A stretch of 64,000 nucleotides of DNA from Pseudomonas sp. Irchel s3h14 (GCF_900187425.1 NZ_FYDJ01000023.1:1-64000); one strand, 5' to 3'; shown: positions 8,339-17,713, counted from the stretch's first letter. The notes: generated by a model from the sequence alone, not told the origin. Numbers and translations are program-made.

Positions 8339-8370
8339 GCCCACTTGTCATCACTGGATGACAAGTGGGC
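8339..8370 (+). promoter_or_regulatory. Stem-loop between pilin and usher genes
   Basis: GCCCACTTGTCAT (8339-8351) and ATGACAAGTGGGC (8358-8370) form a perfect 13-bp stem with a 6-base loop. No T tract follows, so it is more likely an mRNA-stabilising or processing hairpin that raises pilin over usher expression than a full terminator. Confidence 0.75.
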
Positions 8371-8402
8371 GCCGAGTTCTTATGTAATTGAGATTTCAGA
8401 TC

Positions 8403-10925
8403 ATGTTCCCGATGACTCCCATCGCGACTGCGCTCGCACTTTTTTTGTGTGCCAGTGCCCTCGCTGCCCCCACTAACAACGACAACACACCGCGCAGTCT
8501 GCTTGCGCAGGCCAAAGGGTTGCCGGCGGAATTCGAAGAGCACTTCTTCGATGTGCCATTAGCGGTTCGGGTGGAGCGTGATCAGCAGTTTCTCGGTGAG
8601 GCGATGATCGTTTTGACCAAAGATGATCGTGTCACCCTGATAGATTTTACCGACGTTGGTGACAGTCGCATCCCCGCCAGTGAGCGAGAGGTCTGGGCCA
8701 CTTACCTGAAACAAGGCGTTGCCTTGGGTGCCTGCCAGGGCAGCTGCCCGGAACAGATGCAGGCGGTGCATTACAACCTGCAGAACTCGTTGCTCTCGAT
8801 GGCCACCGAAAATGCCGAGCGCGATGCCGAGACCCCGCGTTATTACGAATTACCCGACGGCGGCAGTACTGGCCTGATCGTGCGCAACCAGCTCAACCTC
8901 AATGGCGGCCAGGATCAGGACCTGGGTGGGCGCTATGGTCTTGAGGCCAGCAGCAGCCTGGGTAACTGGACCCAGCGGGTGAACCTGCAACTGGCCCGGC
9001 TCGGAGGCCCGGATGACAAGCTCTATCACGCGGTTCACGAGTTATACAGCCAGCGGGAATTGCAGGGCAGTTTTCTGCGACTCGGCTATTTCACCCCCAA
9101 CTCCGAAGGCCTTACCCGACAACTGCGCTCGTTTGGTGCCAGCCCCGATACGGCAGCAGGCCTGATGTACGGCAGCTCCGACAGTCTGGCGATCAACAGC
9201 TCGGCGCCCAGCATTTATCCGATCTACGTCACGGCCAACCGCCAGGCGTCGGTGGAGATTTTTCGCAACGGCGTCTTGATCAACACCCAGGCCGTCGGTG
9301 CTGGCCTGCAAACCCTCGATACGCGGTCATTGCCCGGCGGCATCTACGAAGTCGAGGTGCGGTTGATCGAAGACGGCCAGATCACCTCGACCACCCAGGA
9401 GCTGGTGTACAAACCCACCAACTGGCGCAACCACGATGAGCGCTGGCGCTACAGCCTGTTCGCCGGCCAGGAAAGCAAATTGTTGAGCAATTGGGATCAA
9501 CAGTCCCATGGCGATTTGACGGCCGGTGCGGCAGTCAATTACCTGCTGCATCCGCGGGTGATTCTGGGGTTGTCGGCGCGTCAGCTGCAGGACAAACAGC
9601 AGTATGGTTCGTCGATCGACTGGACCCTGGCCAACAACACCAGCCTGTACGCCAACCTCTATCAAACCAAAGACCACGGCACCGGCATGGACCTGCAAGC
9701 CCTCTACAACTACGGCTCAGGCAATCTTTTCGCCACGCACACCCGCAGTTGGCTGGACACCACCAATACGTATGAAACCTTGCCGGACGGCACACGCATA
9801 CGCCAGCGCAACGTGTTCACCGGCCAGACCAGCAACAGCTCACTGGCGATCAACCATCGGCTCAGCAGCAAGAATTCATTCAATGGTCGGGTTTCCTACA
9901 GTGAGGGCAACACGGAAGGTGTCGCGCTTGATCTGGGCTGGTCGCAAAGAACCCGGTTGTTCGGCAGTGACGCCAGTTGGCGCTTCTCGGTATTCGACCG
10001 GCCGGGCAGTTTCAGCAGTGGCGACGAACGTAATCGCGGGGTCGACCTTAGCGTCAACGTGGCGCTCGGCGGACCGGGTGAACAATGGTCGGGCAGCATC
10101 GGCACTCGTACGGCCCGGGAGGGCGGACGCGACAACAACGGCTCGCTGACCTACAGCAAAACCCTTGAAGACCACGTTCTGCAAAACGTCTCGGTCACGG
10201 CCCTCGCCGACACTTATGGCGTGGGCCTGTCCGGACTCGGCAGTTTCAGGACCGACACGTTCAATGGCGATGCCTTCGTCCAGCGGTCGTCCTACAACGG
10301 CAACTACACCGGCGGCTTGAACTTCGACAGCACCGTGGCCGTGGGCGGGCAGCACATCGTCATGAGCAGCGAGCAACACCGCGGTGGCGCCGGGATGATC
10401 ATTGATGTGGAAACCGATCTCGATGAGATCGCCCTGCGAGCCGACGACTTCAGCGGCGGCAGTGCGACGCTGCGGCCCGGCCGCAACTACGTGCCGCTGA
10501 CCGCCTACAAAAACGGTTCGGTCAGCTTCGACTTCGAAGGCAATCACGTGCCGTCGGCGAGCATTCAGCCGCCGCGCACCCGCTATCACCTGAACAAGGG
10601 CGGGGTGGATTACAGAAAGATCACCGTGAGCAAAACCCTGACCGTGCTCGGTCGGTTGCTCGACCCCCAGGGCAAGCCGCTCAAGGGGCACCACATCATC
10701 AATCATGCCAGTCGTGGGGTGACGGAAGTGGACGGTTTCTTCTCCATGGAAATGAACGCCGGTTCGCCGACGCTGGAAGTACGACGCGGCGAGCAGTTGC
10801 TGTGTCAATTCCGGCTTGATCCGAGCAAGGCCCGCACTGAAAACAACCTGTTGCTGATCGGCGATCTTCGGTGCACCAGCGATACGTTGGCGCAGGGGCC
10901 CGACACCCTTCATGCACCGGGTTGA
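8403..10925 (+). CDS. Outer-membrane fimbrial usher, CfaC/CooC/CblC family
   Basis: An 840-residue usher that would thread pilin-chaperone complexes through the outer membrane. A signal peptide (ATALALFLCASALAAP) is followed by an N-terminal domain (LPAEFEEHFFDVPLAVRVE), a long beta-barrel region with many aromatic alternations (NWRNHDERWRYSLFAGQESK), and a C-terminal part TLTVLGRLLDPQGKPLKGHHI with late cysteines (LLCQFRLD, DLRCTS). Length is close to that of CfaC (about 870). The frame also allows a TTG start at 8388; ATG at 8403 gives the cleaner signal peptide. It lies between the pilin and chaperone genes. Confidence 0.9.
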   Translation: MFPMTPIATALALFLCASALAAPTNNDNTPRSLLAQAKGLPAEFEEHFFDVPLAVRVERDQQFLGEAMIVLTKDDRVTLIDFTDVGDSRIPASEREVWATYLKQGVALGACQGSCPEQMQAVHYNLQNSLLSMATENAERDAETPRYYELPDGGSTGLIVRNQLNLNGGQDQDLGGRYGLEASSSLGNWTQRVNLQLARLGGPDDKLYHAVHELYSQRELQGSFLRLGYFTPNSEGLTRQLRSFGASPDTAAGLMYGSSDSLAINSSAPSIYPIYVTANRQASVEIFRNGVLINTQAVGAGLQTLDTRSLPGGIYEVEVRLIEDGQITSTTQELVYKPTNWRNHDERWRYSLFAGQESKLLSNWDQQSHGDLTAGAAVNYLLHPRVILGLSARQLQDKQQYGSSIDWTLANNTSLYANLYQTKDHGTGMDLQALYNYGSGNLFATHTRSWLDTTNTYETLPDGTRIRQRNVFTGQTSNSSLAINHRLSSKNSFNGRVSYSEGNTEGVALDLGWSQRTRLFGSDASWRFSVFDRPGSFSSGDERNRGVDLSVNVALGGPGEQWSGSIGTRTAREGGRDNNGSLTYSKTLEDHVLQNVSVTALADTYGVGLSGLGSFRTDTFNGDAFVQRSSYNGNYTGGLNFDSTVAVGGQHIVMSSEQHRGGAGMIIDVETDLDEIALRADDFSGGSATLRPGRNYVPLTAYKNGSVSFDFEGNHVPSASIQPPRTRYHLNKGGVDYRKITVSKTLTVLGRLLDPQGKPLKGHHIINHASRGVTEVDGFFSMEMNAGSPTLEVRRGEQLLCQFRLDPSKARTENNLLLIGDLRCTSDTLAQGPDTLHAPG

Positions 10926-10984
10926 TGAGCGGTTCAAGGACTTAATCAAGGCTGCTCACAGATCACTACCAAGAGGACAAGAAA

Positions 10985-11725
10985 ATGAATTATCGATGGG
11001 CACTGCTGTTTGCTGGCTGGTTGCCGCTGATGGCCAATGCGGGGCCGGCGATCAATGTCGGGGTGGTCTACGACTACCTGGACGCTGACAAAAGTACGTA
11101 CTTGAAACGGGTGTTCAACGGCGGCGATGCCACGGCCTTCGTCAAGGTCAATATCCTGGAAATCGTCTATGACGCGGATGGCACCTCGCGGGAAATCCCT
11201 CTGACGGCTCAGGTCGAAATGGCTGCCCGCAACGGTCTGATGGCCAGCCCCGCGCGCTTGATCGTTCCGGCCAACGGCATGCAGGGCACCCGTCTGGTGT
11301 ACATGGGCGAGCGGGACCGTGAGCGTTATTTCCGGGTGCGATTTGTGCCTGTCGTGCCGGAAAAGGAAGACGAGTTCGCCGTGTCCAGCGACGAGCGCGA
11401 CGCGTACAAAAAAGGTCTGTCAGCCGGGGTCAATGTGCTGGCCGGTTACGGCACGATATTTTTTGTCCGGCCCGAGCAAACACGCTTCGACAGCACGATC
11501 GATGACGGCCCGGGTCAGTACCGGATCCGCAATCAAGGCAATTCGGTGGTGGTGATCGATGAGTTCAGGGACTGCTCGGCCAAGAACGAATCCGACTGCC
11601 AGCCGACCACCAAGCATCACATCCTGCCGGGCCGCACATTCGAGTTCGACAAACAGAGCGGTCGCGAATATCGCTTCACGATGATCGAAGGCAAGGCGAC
11701 GAAGGTGCTGGAACTCAAGGGCTGA
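10985..11725 (+). CDS. Periplasmic fimbrial chaperone, CfaA/CooB/CblB type
   Basis: A 246-residue protein with a signal peptide (MNYRWALLFAGWLPLMANAG) and an immunoglobulin-like chaperone fold: VGVVYDYLDADKSTYLKRVFN, SPARLIVPANGMQGTRLVYM and RYFRVRFVPVVPEKE match the alpha-fimbrial chaperones that hold subunits before export. A cysteine pair (RDCSAKNESDCQP) lies in the second domain. AGAGGACAAGAAA just upstream of the start is a good ribosome site. It sits in the operon order usher, chaperone, second pilin. Confidence 0.88.
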   Translation: MNYRWALLFAGWLPLMANAGPAINVGVVYDYLDADKSTYLKRVFNGGDATAFVKVNILEIVYDADGTSREIPLTAQVEMAARNGLMASPARLIVPANGMQGTRLVYMGERDRERYFRVRFVPVVPEKEDEFAVSSDERDAYKKGLSAGVNVLAGYGTIFFVRPEQTRFDSTIDDGPGQYRIRNQGNSVVVIDEFRDCSAKNESDCQPTTKHHILPGRTFEFDKQSGREYRFTMIEGKATKVLELKG

Positions 11726-11771
11726 AGCTCGCTGCGCAAGTGCCCTTATTGACCGTGTCAGGTGACAAATC

Positions 11772-12260
11772 ATGTTCAAGGCAACACTCGTAACTACATC
11801 GCTGGCGCTGCTCATAGCGGTCAGTGGCGTCGTTCAGGCGACCACCTTCCGGGAAATCTTCGAGGTGGCGGTGACCATTCCCGTCGCGGAGTTTTACGTG
11901 ATCCCGTCGGAGCCGGGCTGGATTCATCAGCAACAACTGCTGCCCTATAGCCCGATAACAAACCGGTTGGCTCCGTTGCGCAAAAACTTCGATGTGAAAA
12001 ATACCCACGGCGGTATTTCCGCCAGGCTCAGTGTCGAGCCGTATCTGAGCAATGGCCAGGCCGGTGACGACATTCCCTTGATCGTGACGTTCAACAGTAA
12101 GCGACTGACTGTGGACGCCGAAGAGGTGATTTCCGAACTGGATGGCCGGGCCGGCAGGCGCGTAGGTCTGGAAGTGGCCGCAGTGGAAGTGCCGAACGGT
12201 TATCCGCCGGGCAGTTACTACGGCAGCGTGCACATGATTTTCGAGGCCTTGGCGCCTTAG
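11772..12260 (+). CDS. Second CS1-type fimbrial subunit
   Basis: A 162-residue exported protein, the same size as the first pilin but clearly diverged. The signal peptide is MFKATLVTTSLALLIAVSGVVQA; the mature part starts TTFREIFEVAVTIPVAEFYV and ends GSYYGSVHMIFEAL, matching the beginning and end strands of CS1 pilins (compare DYSTSFAVIFEP in the first subunit). It may be a minor or adaptor pilin joining the shaft and tip. Known CFA/I and CS1 operons have one major pilin plus one tip protein, so a second shaft-type subunit is noteworthy. Confidence 0.8.
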   Translation: MFKATLVTTSLALLIAVSGVVQATTFREIFEVAVTIPVAEFYVIPSEPGWIHQQQLLPYSPITNRLAPLRKNFDVKNTHGGISARLSVEPYLSNGQAGDDIPLIVTFNSKRLTVDAEEVISELDGRAGRRVGLEVAAVEVPNGYPPGSYYGSVHMIFEALAP

Positions 12261-12341
12261 CTGGACGTGATGGAAAACGCTCTGAAGGTGAATCGCAAGA
12301 CCGCCTTGAGAACGGCCACTTTGCTGCTTTTCAGGACCCAA

Positions 12342-13613
12342 ATGATGTATTTAAACAAGAGAATCACAAAGAACCGTGCTTCGGTACTTGCTCTCGGGGC
12401 GCTGTTGTTTCTGCACGCGCAGGCTACCAGTGCCGAAGACCTCGTCTATGAAATCGAGGCGTTTTTTGCGCCGAATGCGAACAAACCGACTGAAAACATA
12501 TTTAAAAATACCACGCCAATAAGCAGCATTTGCCGGGTTCATATTCCCGCACAATGCCAAAGCCTGAACATTTTCAGTCTTCGATTTGACGGGTTTGCCG
12601 CAGACAGCACAGGGCCCTTTCTGGCCAACCATACAAACCCCAGAGAAGGAGCAATGTTCAAGGTTCCTTCGACGTTCAAAGACGTGGTGGTAAATCATGT
12701 CGGTACGAACAGAACGGAGGTTGTTCAAATGCGGATTGCCGGCGTCGGCTCGTCGTGGAGAATGCCTCGACCACCTGGGGTCAGCGCCTGGGGATTGGGG
12801 GAGGGAGGGGCGGGCTGGGACCAACAATGGCGGGAAGCCCCCAGCCCGTGCATGAGAACTGGCCATCTGGCGGCAGGCGTCCAAGACGCCAGTTTTTTCT
12901 GGATTGTGCCGGAGGGGGCGGGTGCCTGCAGCCGGCAGCCGACGATGGACGTCAATTGGTTCACTCTGCGCTCACTTGAATTTGCCTACGAACTCAAAAC
13001 GCCCAATCCATTGGGGATGGCCGACGGGCAGTACACAGGCAGCACGAGTTATTCGGTGGGTCGAGGTAATGACTTCGATTTCGGTGATCTCATGAATGTC
13101 GTGAGCGGTAATACTTTCAACTTCAACTTCACCCTCACTGTGGAGCATCAGCTGAAGATCGAGGTTCCACCGGGCGGTAATAAAGTCGAACTGGTTCCCC
13201 AGGGCGGCTGGCAAGCCTGGCTGAATCAAGGACGCAAACCGACGCGGTTGTTCAGGGACCAGACCTTCAGCATTTCGTCCTCCTCGGCTTTTAAAATGAC
13301 GTTGGAATGCCAGCATCAGGCTGACAACACCTGTGCCTTGAAGGATCCGGTGTCTGATCAGACGGTGGCGCTGGATATTGCCGTGAGCTTGCCCTATGGC
13401 TTGAACAGCCGTGGCGGAGAAGCCGTCAAAAGCCGTCCCTTGCGTCTGGATGGCGTGGGTACTGATTTCTTCCAGCCCGCTTTTTATGTGAGTCGTGGGG
13501 AGGGAACGCTGCACTTCGAAGTCGGACGCGACGAAGTCGAGAAAATGCTGGTATCGGGTGTTACCAATACGTATTCCGGCGATGTCACGGTTATCTGGGA
13601 TTCGGAAGTTTGA
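12342..13613 (+). CDS. Fimbrial tip adhesin/initiator, CblD/CfaE-like
   Basis: A 423-residue exported protein, last gene of the fimbrial operon, as for CfaE/CooD/CblD. From ATG 12342 it has a signal peptide (RASVLALGALLFLHAQATSA); the frame is open to 12267, but AGGA ahead of 12342 and the signal peptide favour the later start. An N-terminal half with Cys and Trp (SSICRVHIPAQCQSLN, WRMPRPPGVSAWGLGEGG, WREAPSPCMRTGHLAAG) would be the adhesin domain. The C-terminal half (LECQHQADNTCALKDPVSDQ, GDVTVIWDSEV) would be the pilin-like domain. The ligand cannot be told from sequence. Confidence 0.8.
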   Translation: MMYLNKRITKNRASVLALGALLFLHAQATSAEDLVYEIEAFFAPNANKPTENIFKNTTPISSICRVHIPAQCQSLNIFSLRFDGFAADSTGPFLANHTNPREGAMFKVPSTFKDVVVNHVGTNRTEVVQMRIAGVGSSWRMPRPPGVSAWGLGEGGAGWDQQWREAPSPCMRTGHLAAGVQDASFFWIVPEGAGACSRQPTMDVNWFTLRSLEFAYELKTPNPLGMADGQYTGSTSYSVGRGNDFDFGDLMNVVSGNTFNFNFTLTVEHQLKIEVPPGGNKVELVPQGGWQAWLNQGRKPTRLFRDQTFSISSSSAFKMTLECQHQADNTCALKDPVSDQTVALDIAVSLPYGLNSRGGEAVKSRPLRLDGVGTDFFQPAFYVSRGEGTLHFEVGRDEVEKMLVSGVTNTYSGDVTVIWDSEV

Positions 13614-13632
13614 TAGAAAACTGTGGGAGCGC

Positions 13633-16600
13633 TCAACGCTGCGCCGTCTCGACCGGCAGGCACATCGTGTGGCCACCCGGTTGCAGGTACGGCGTCAGAA
13701 TCGGCGCCATCCCCTTGAGCACTTGCACTGGCAAGGCCGAGGTGAACTTGAACGCTTCGGCCGATTGCCCGGGCACGAACGCAGTCATCGTGCCGAAGTG
13801 ACGATCGCCGATGAAGAACACGAAGGTTGCGGTGCGGTTAATGGATTTCGAACTCAGGATTCGCCCACCCGAACCGAAAGCTTCGATGCGGTTATCGCCC
13901 GTACCGGTCTTGCCGCCCATGCCCAATGCTTTGCCATCGGGCGTCACGAAACTGCCGGACACGCGCTTGGCCGTACCGGCATCCACCACCTGCGACAACG
14001 CTTCACGCATGGCCGTGGCCACCTCGGAAGGCATCACCCGTTTACCGGCATCCGGATTATTGATCAGCTTGGTTTCATACGGCGTGTTCGCTGCAAAATG
14101 CAGGCTGTCGATGCGCAGTGTCGGCATGCGCACGCCGTCGTTGAGGATGGTGCCGATCAGTTCCGCCAATGCTGCCGGACGGTCGCCGGAACTGCCGATG
14201 GCCGTGGCCAGCGACGGCACCAGGTGGTCGAACGGATAGCCGACTTTCTGCCAGCGCTGGTGAATGTCGAGGAACGCCTCGATCTCCAGCATGGTGCGAA
14301 TGCGGCTGTCGCGGGCACCCTTGTGACGGCTTTTGTACAGCCAGCTGTAGACTTCCTGGCGTTCGAACTGGCTGGCTTTGACGATCTGGCTGAACTTGGC
14401 GTCGGGGTTGTTCAACAAATAGCCGATCAACCATAGATCCAGCGGGTGAACCTTGGCGATGAAGCCTTGGTCCGGCAAGTCGTAGGCGCCAGGGCCGTAG
14501 CTTTCGTAGAGCCGTTGGAGGCGTTCGTCGGTCAGTTTTTCGGTGAGCTTGGCGCCTTTGAGGTGCGAGCGCACGAACATGTTGAAGCTTTCCTGACTGG
14601 CCTGTGGCAACAGATAACGATGCACCGCGGCCATGCGGATCGGGGTCGGGCGCATGCTGTCGAGGAAGGTCTCGAGCCGAGCCTGGGTGTCCTTGTTCTT
14701 GTACTTCTTCCAGAACTTCAGCAGGAACGACGTGCCTTCGCGGTCGGCAAACGAGGCCAGGTATTCCTGGCGGCGAGGGTCGCGGTCGTCCTTGAGCAAT
14801 TCGGCGCTGCTATTGGCGCCGGAATACGTGGTGTAACGCACCAGGTCACGCATCAGCCGAATGAACGGCAGGTTGATCGACTCACGCAGGGCATCGCGCA
14901 GGGTAGGGAGGCGGCCGTTGTCTTCTTTGCGAAAGTTAACGAATGTGTGCAGCCCGCCACCGGTGAAAAAAGCTTCGCCGGGACTGGCCGAGTATTTGCG
15001 ATCCAGCGCCGCGCCGAGCATGCCTGGCAAGTTGTGGTCTTTGTTCTGGATCAGGTAATCGACGGCCCAGCGACTCAGGCGGTCCTGTTCAGGGACGTCG
15101 ACCTTCTTCAGTTCCGGGACGGTCATCGTTGCGTATTTATCGTGCAACTCGGCGATGATCTGCAAATAGGTGGTCATCACACGCATCTTGGCGGTGGAGC
15201 CCAGTTCCAGCTTGCTGCCTTCATTGATATCGAACGGCTGGTCGGTGCTGTCGGTTTGCACCCGCACCCGCGAGCCGTCCGGGGTCAGTTCGAACAGCGT
15301 GAAGCTGTAGCGCACTTGGGTGGTGCTGGTGGGGGTGAGCAGGCGTTCGCCCATCAAGCCGATCTGCGCTGCAAACACAGGGTCGGCCAGATGCTTCAGG
15401 TACTCGGTAGCCTGGGTTTGCAACTCGCCTTGCAGGGTGCTGGTGGCGGAAAGATCAAGGCGATCGAGGTCGTACAGCGGACGGTTGAGCAGCCCGCCCA
15501 GGCGACTGCGTGCCACGCTGATGCCCTTGTTGGTTTCGATCGGCTGAATGGTTGGCTGTGTCTGCCAGTCGCGATAGATCACTTTGCTGGTCAATGCCGC
15601 TGCCGCGAGTGGCGCATCGATCACGCCATTCAGTGCCAGCAGGCGAATGTGGCTGTCGGTGAGTTCGGCCAGTTCATCGTGCCCCTTGGTCAGGTAGTGG
15701 GAAGGGCGGCGCTGGGCAATCATCAAAGACAGCATCTCACGCAGGGCCAGACCTTTTTCCGACATGCTTTTCGGATCTGTCTCCTTACTGGCCAGCCGCT
15801 CGTTGGCCTGGTTGAAATCGGCGCCGTACCAGACGCGCAAACCTTCGGCCATGCCATGCACTTCACCGTGGCCCGGTACTGCCGACAGGGGCACGCTGTT
15901 GAGGTAATCGCGAATCACGTTCTGCCGGGCTTCGAGGGTCTCCGGTCCGGCCTGATAGGCGCGCACGCTGGCAGAAATCATCTGACGGATTTTTTCCGCG
16001 CCCGACACGGTCAGGCCATCGGGCGAATGCCGGTACTTTTCAAGTTGCGTTGCCAGGGTACTGCCACCCGCCGACTGGCCCGGCAGGTGCAATAACTTGG
16101 CGACCTGCGACCACGCCGCCATGCCGAACCGAGGCCAATCCACCGCGGGGTTGGCCCGGGGCTGACGGGGGTCGAGCAGAAAGCGGTTTTCGATGAACAG
16201 CAAACTGTTGACCACCACGGGGGGGATCGCCGCAAAGCTTGAATACAGTTGTTGTGGGTATTTGTACTGGTAAAGCGGTGCCGCACGGCAATCGGTGATC
16301 GACAATCCAGCCTGGATTTTCTCCGCGTAGGGCACGAAAAAGCCATTGTCGGTGTAGTCCATCAACTTTTGGGAAAACCGGGTCTGGGACGCCACAACAT
16401 AGTCACGCTTGATCAGACGCGGCAGGAATTCATCCATGGAGCTGTAGCCCAGACGCATGTCGAAAGGACCGGCGCCGGGATAGTGAATGGCATCGCTGGG
16501 ACCGGGTTTCAGCTCGTAGCTCAGGGTGGCGGCGTATTGGCTGAGTTCCCGGGATTGAAACTTCGACGTGCGCATTTCCTTGGCCGCGGCCAGCCCGAGG

Positions 16601-16764
16601 ACAATCAGAATTATCAGCAACAACAACCAGAACGCCCCCCAACCGTGCTTCGTACGGCTGCGAGGGGGTTTTTCAGGTATAGGCGCTTCATCCACACGTT
16701 CAGTCGGAACCACATTTTTTCTCGGATCGGTTTGCCACAAAACGCCCATAGTCGACTGATCCAT
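13633..16764 (-). CDS. Large bifunctional penicillin-binding protein (glycosyltransferase/transpeptidase)
   Basis: A 1043-residue class A-like PBP that would polymerise and cross-link peptidoglycan at the inner membrane. It has one transmembrane helix at about 44-61. A GT51 transglycosylase domain holds IENRF (candidate catalytic Glu192) and GGSTLATQ at 233-240. The transpeptidase domain carries STAK (nucleophile near Ser523), SIN (RESINLPF) and KTGT near 952. It is 200-250 residues longer than ordinary PBP1A/1B, and the usual E-D-x-x-F-x-x-H-x-G motif of the glycosyltransferase is altered (ENRFLLDPRQPR). It stands alone in a one-gene unit. Which PBP1 role it fills is unclear. Confidence 0.85.
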   Translation of the reverse strand: MDQSTMGVLWQTDPRKNVVPTERVDEAPIPEKPPRSRTKHGWGAFWLLLLIILIVLGLAAAKEMRTSKFQSRELSQYAATLSYELKPGPSDAIHYPGAGPFDMRLGYSSMDEFLPRLIKRDYVVASQTRFSQKLMDYTDNGFFVPYAEKIQAGLSITDCRAAPLYQYKYPQQLYSSFAAIPPVVVNSLLFIENRFLLDPRQPRANPAVDWPRFGMAAWSQVAKLLHLPGQSAGGSTLATQLEKYRHSPDGLTVSGAEKIRQMISASVRAYQAGPETLEARQNVIRDYLNSVPLSAVPGHGEVHGMAEGLRVWYGADFNQANERLASKETDPKSMSEKGLALREMLSLMIAQRRPSHYLTKGHDELAELTDSHIRLLALNGVIDAPLAAAALTSKVIYRDWQTQPTIQPIETNKGISVARSRLGGLLNRPLYDLDRLDLSATSTLQGELQTQATEYLKHLADPVFAAQIGLMGERLLTPTSTTQVRYSFTLFELTPDGSRVRVQTDSTDQPFDINEGSKLELGSTAKMRVMTTYLQIIAELHDKYATMTVPELKKVDVPEQDRLSRWAVDYLIQNKDHNLPGMLGAALDRKYSASPGEAFFTGGGLHTFVNFRKEDNGRLPTLRDALRESINLPFIRLMRDLVRYTTYSGANSSAELLKDDRDPRRQEYLASFADREGTSFLLKFWKKYKNKDTQARLETFLDSMRPTPIRMAAVHRYLLPQASQESFNMFVRSHLKGAKLTEKLTDERLQRLYESYGPGAYDLPDQGFIAKVHPLDLWLIGYLLNNPDAKFSQIVKASQFERQEVYSWLYKSRHKGARDSRIRTMLEIEAFLDIHQRWQKVGYPFDHLVPSLATAIGSSGDRPAALAELIGTILNDGVRMPTLRIDSLHFAANTPYETKLINNPDAGKRVMPSEVATAMREALSQVVDAGTAKRVSGSFVTPDGKALGMGGKTGTGDNRIEAFGSGGRILSSKSINRTATFVFFIGDRHFGTMTAFVPGQSAEAFKFTSALPVQVLKGMAPILTPYLQPGGHTMCLPVETAQR

Positions 16765-16905
16765 TCACGCAGATTGAGAGGACTTGTCTGAAGCTTAGAC
16801 GGTGGTTGGCCTTGGTGAAAAAATTGTGAATACACAAATCTTGAATTTTCATCGTCAAGTCCCGCTTTACGGCTACTGCGCAACCGAACGGGGATAAAAG
16901 CTGCT

Positions 16906-16944
16906 GGCGAGCTAACGCTCGGCCTGATGAGTGGTGAGGAGCGA
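16906..16944. repeat. 39-bp dispersed repeat, copy 2
   Basis: Second copy of the repeat at 194-232, differing at two positions. It lies in a 556-bp interval (16765-17320) that holds only repeats and a terminator. Confidence 0.7.
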
Positions 16945-16989
16945 GGCGGGCATGCGCTAATGCCGATCAGTTAAGGAACGACACAGTCC

Positions 16990-17134
16990 GTAGCAGCTGG
17001 CGCAGCCTGCGTTCGGCTGCGCAGCAGTCGTAAAACCTGAGTTTGCGGTCTTCCTGAAACACCGCATCGTCTGATTTCACGACTGCTTCGTCCGAACGCG
17101 GCCCGAACCGAACGCAGGCTTCGCCAGCTGCTAC
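16990..17134. repeat. ~145-bp inverted-repeat element, family C copy 1
   Basis: Arms begin GTAGCAGCTGGCGCAGCCTG and end GCAGGCTTCGCCAGCTGCTA; further pairing (GCAGCAGTCGTAAA / TTTCACGACTGCT) continues inward. Related copies lie at 28562-28702 and 39060-39190. No coding potential is convincing; short ORFs across it are by-products of the repeat. Confidence 0.9.
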
Positions 17135-17268
17135 GGATCGCGTTTTGGTTTATTCCCTCTCGGCTTGGGTCATCGAAGCCCAACGCGCAACCCAGTAAGG
17201 TATCCGCCGCCAATACGGCATGGGCATCGGCTTACGCACCGACTTCCCGCGTAGCGCGGGAGCGGAAT

Positions 17269-17308
17269 AAAAAATGGGCACGCCAACGAGGTTGGGTGCC
17301 CATTTTTT
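17269..17308 (-). terminator. Terminator of the DUF6124 gene
   Basis: AAAAAATGGGCAC (17269-17281) pairs perfectly with GTGCCCATTTTTT (17296-17308), giving a T run on either strand. It lies 12 bases after the DUF6124 stop codon. Confidence 0.9.
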
Positions 17309-17320
17309 ATGCCTGACGAA

Positions 17321-17713
17321 TCAGCTGACTCGATTTTGAAGCTTGGCGAAAATCGCCGCCATCTCGGGTTCATCCAGATGATCCAGCATTCGCTCCACCA
17401 ACAAATGCACGCCGTCAGCCATGCGGCTGAGCGCCAAGGCTACGGAGCGGCGGGAACCGTCCACATCGTCGGCGAGGTTGGCGGCGATGGCGCTGATGGA
17501 CAGCAAATCTTCCGAGGCATTGGCGAGAAGGGTTTCAGGGTGGATGCCCGGGCAGACGCTGAAGAGCTGGCCGTTGCGTTTTGGTGGTTTGGGATCGGCT
17601 GGCGGGAAGTGATGGTCGAGGGCGCGCTCGGCGGCTTCGTTGAGTTTGTTTGAATCAGGTTCGTATGGGGAGACCGGATCAGTATCCGGCGGATTTGGAG
17701 TTACCTTGAACAT
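17321..17713 (-). CDS. DUF6124 family protein
   Basis: A 130-residue cytoplasmic protein of a Pseudomonas-specific family of unknown function. The N-terminus MFKVTPNPPDTDPVSPYEPD is proline-rich and probably disordered. Residues 24-60 (LNEAAERALDHHFPP, FSVCPGIHPETLLANASEDL) and 66-125 (SAIAANLADDVDGSRRSVAL, MADGVHLLVERMLDHL) are helical. The HPETLLANASE-LLSI segment resembles one in DUF3077 proteins of the same genus. It has its own terminator and a gene-free 430-bp upstream region rich in hairpins and repeated GCGACTAA motifs. Confidence 0.85.
   Translation of the reverse strand: MFKVTPNPPDTDPVSPYEPDSNKLNEAAERALDHHFPPADPKPPKRNGQLFSVCPGIHPETLLANASEDLLSISAIAANLADDVDGSRRSVALALSRMADGVHLLVERMLDHLDEPEMAAIFAKLQNRVS

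Noticed and set aside
14446..16095. 549-codon open frame opposite the PBP gene
   Set aside because: Antisense shadow of a gene with intact catalytic motifs; no recognisable domain.
16971..17213. 80-codon open frame
   Set aside because: Lies almost wholly within the family C repeat; similar frames arise in each copy.
17170..17373. 67-codon open frame beside the DUF6124 terminator
   Set aside because: It overlaps the terminator and the end of the DUF6124 gene and lacks a ribosome site.
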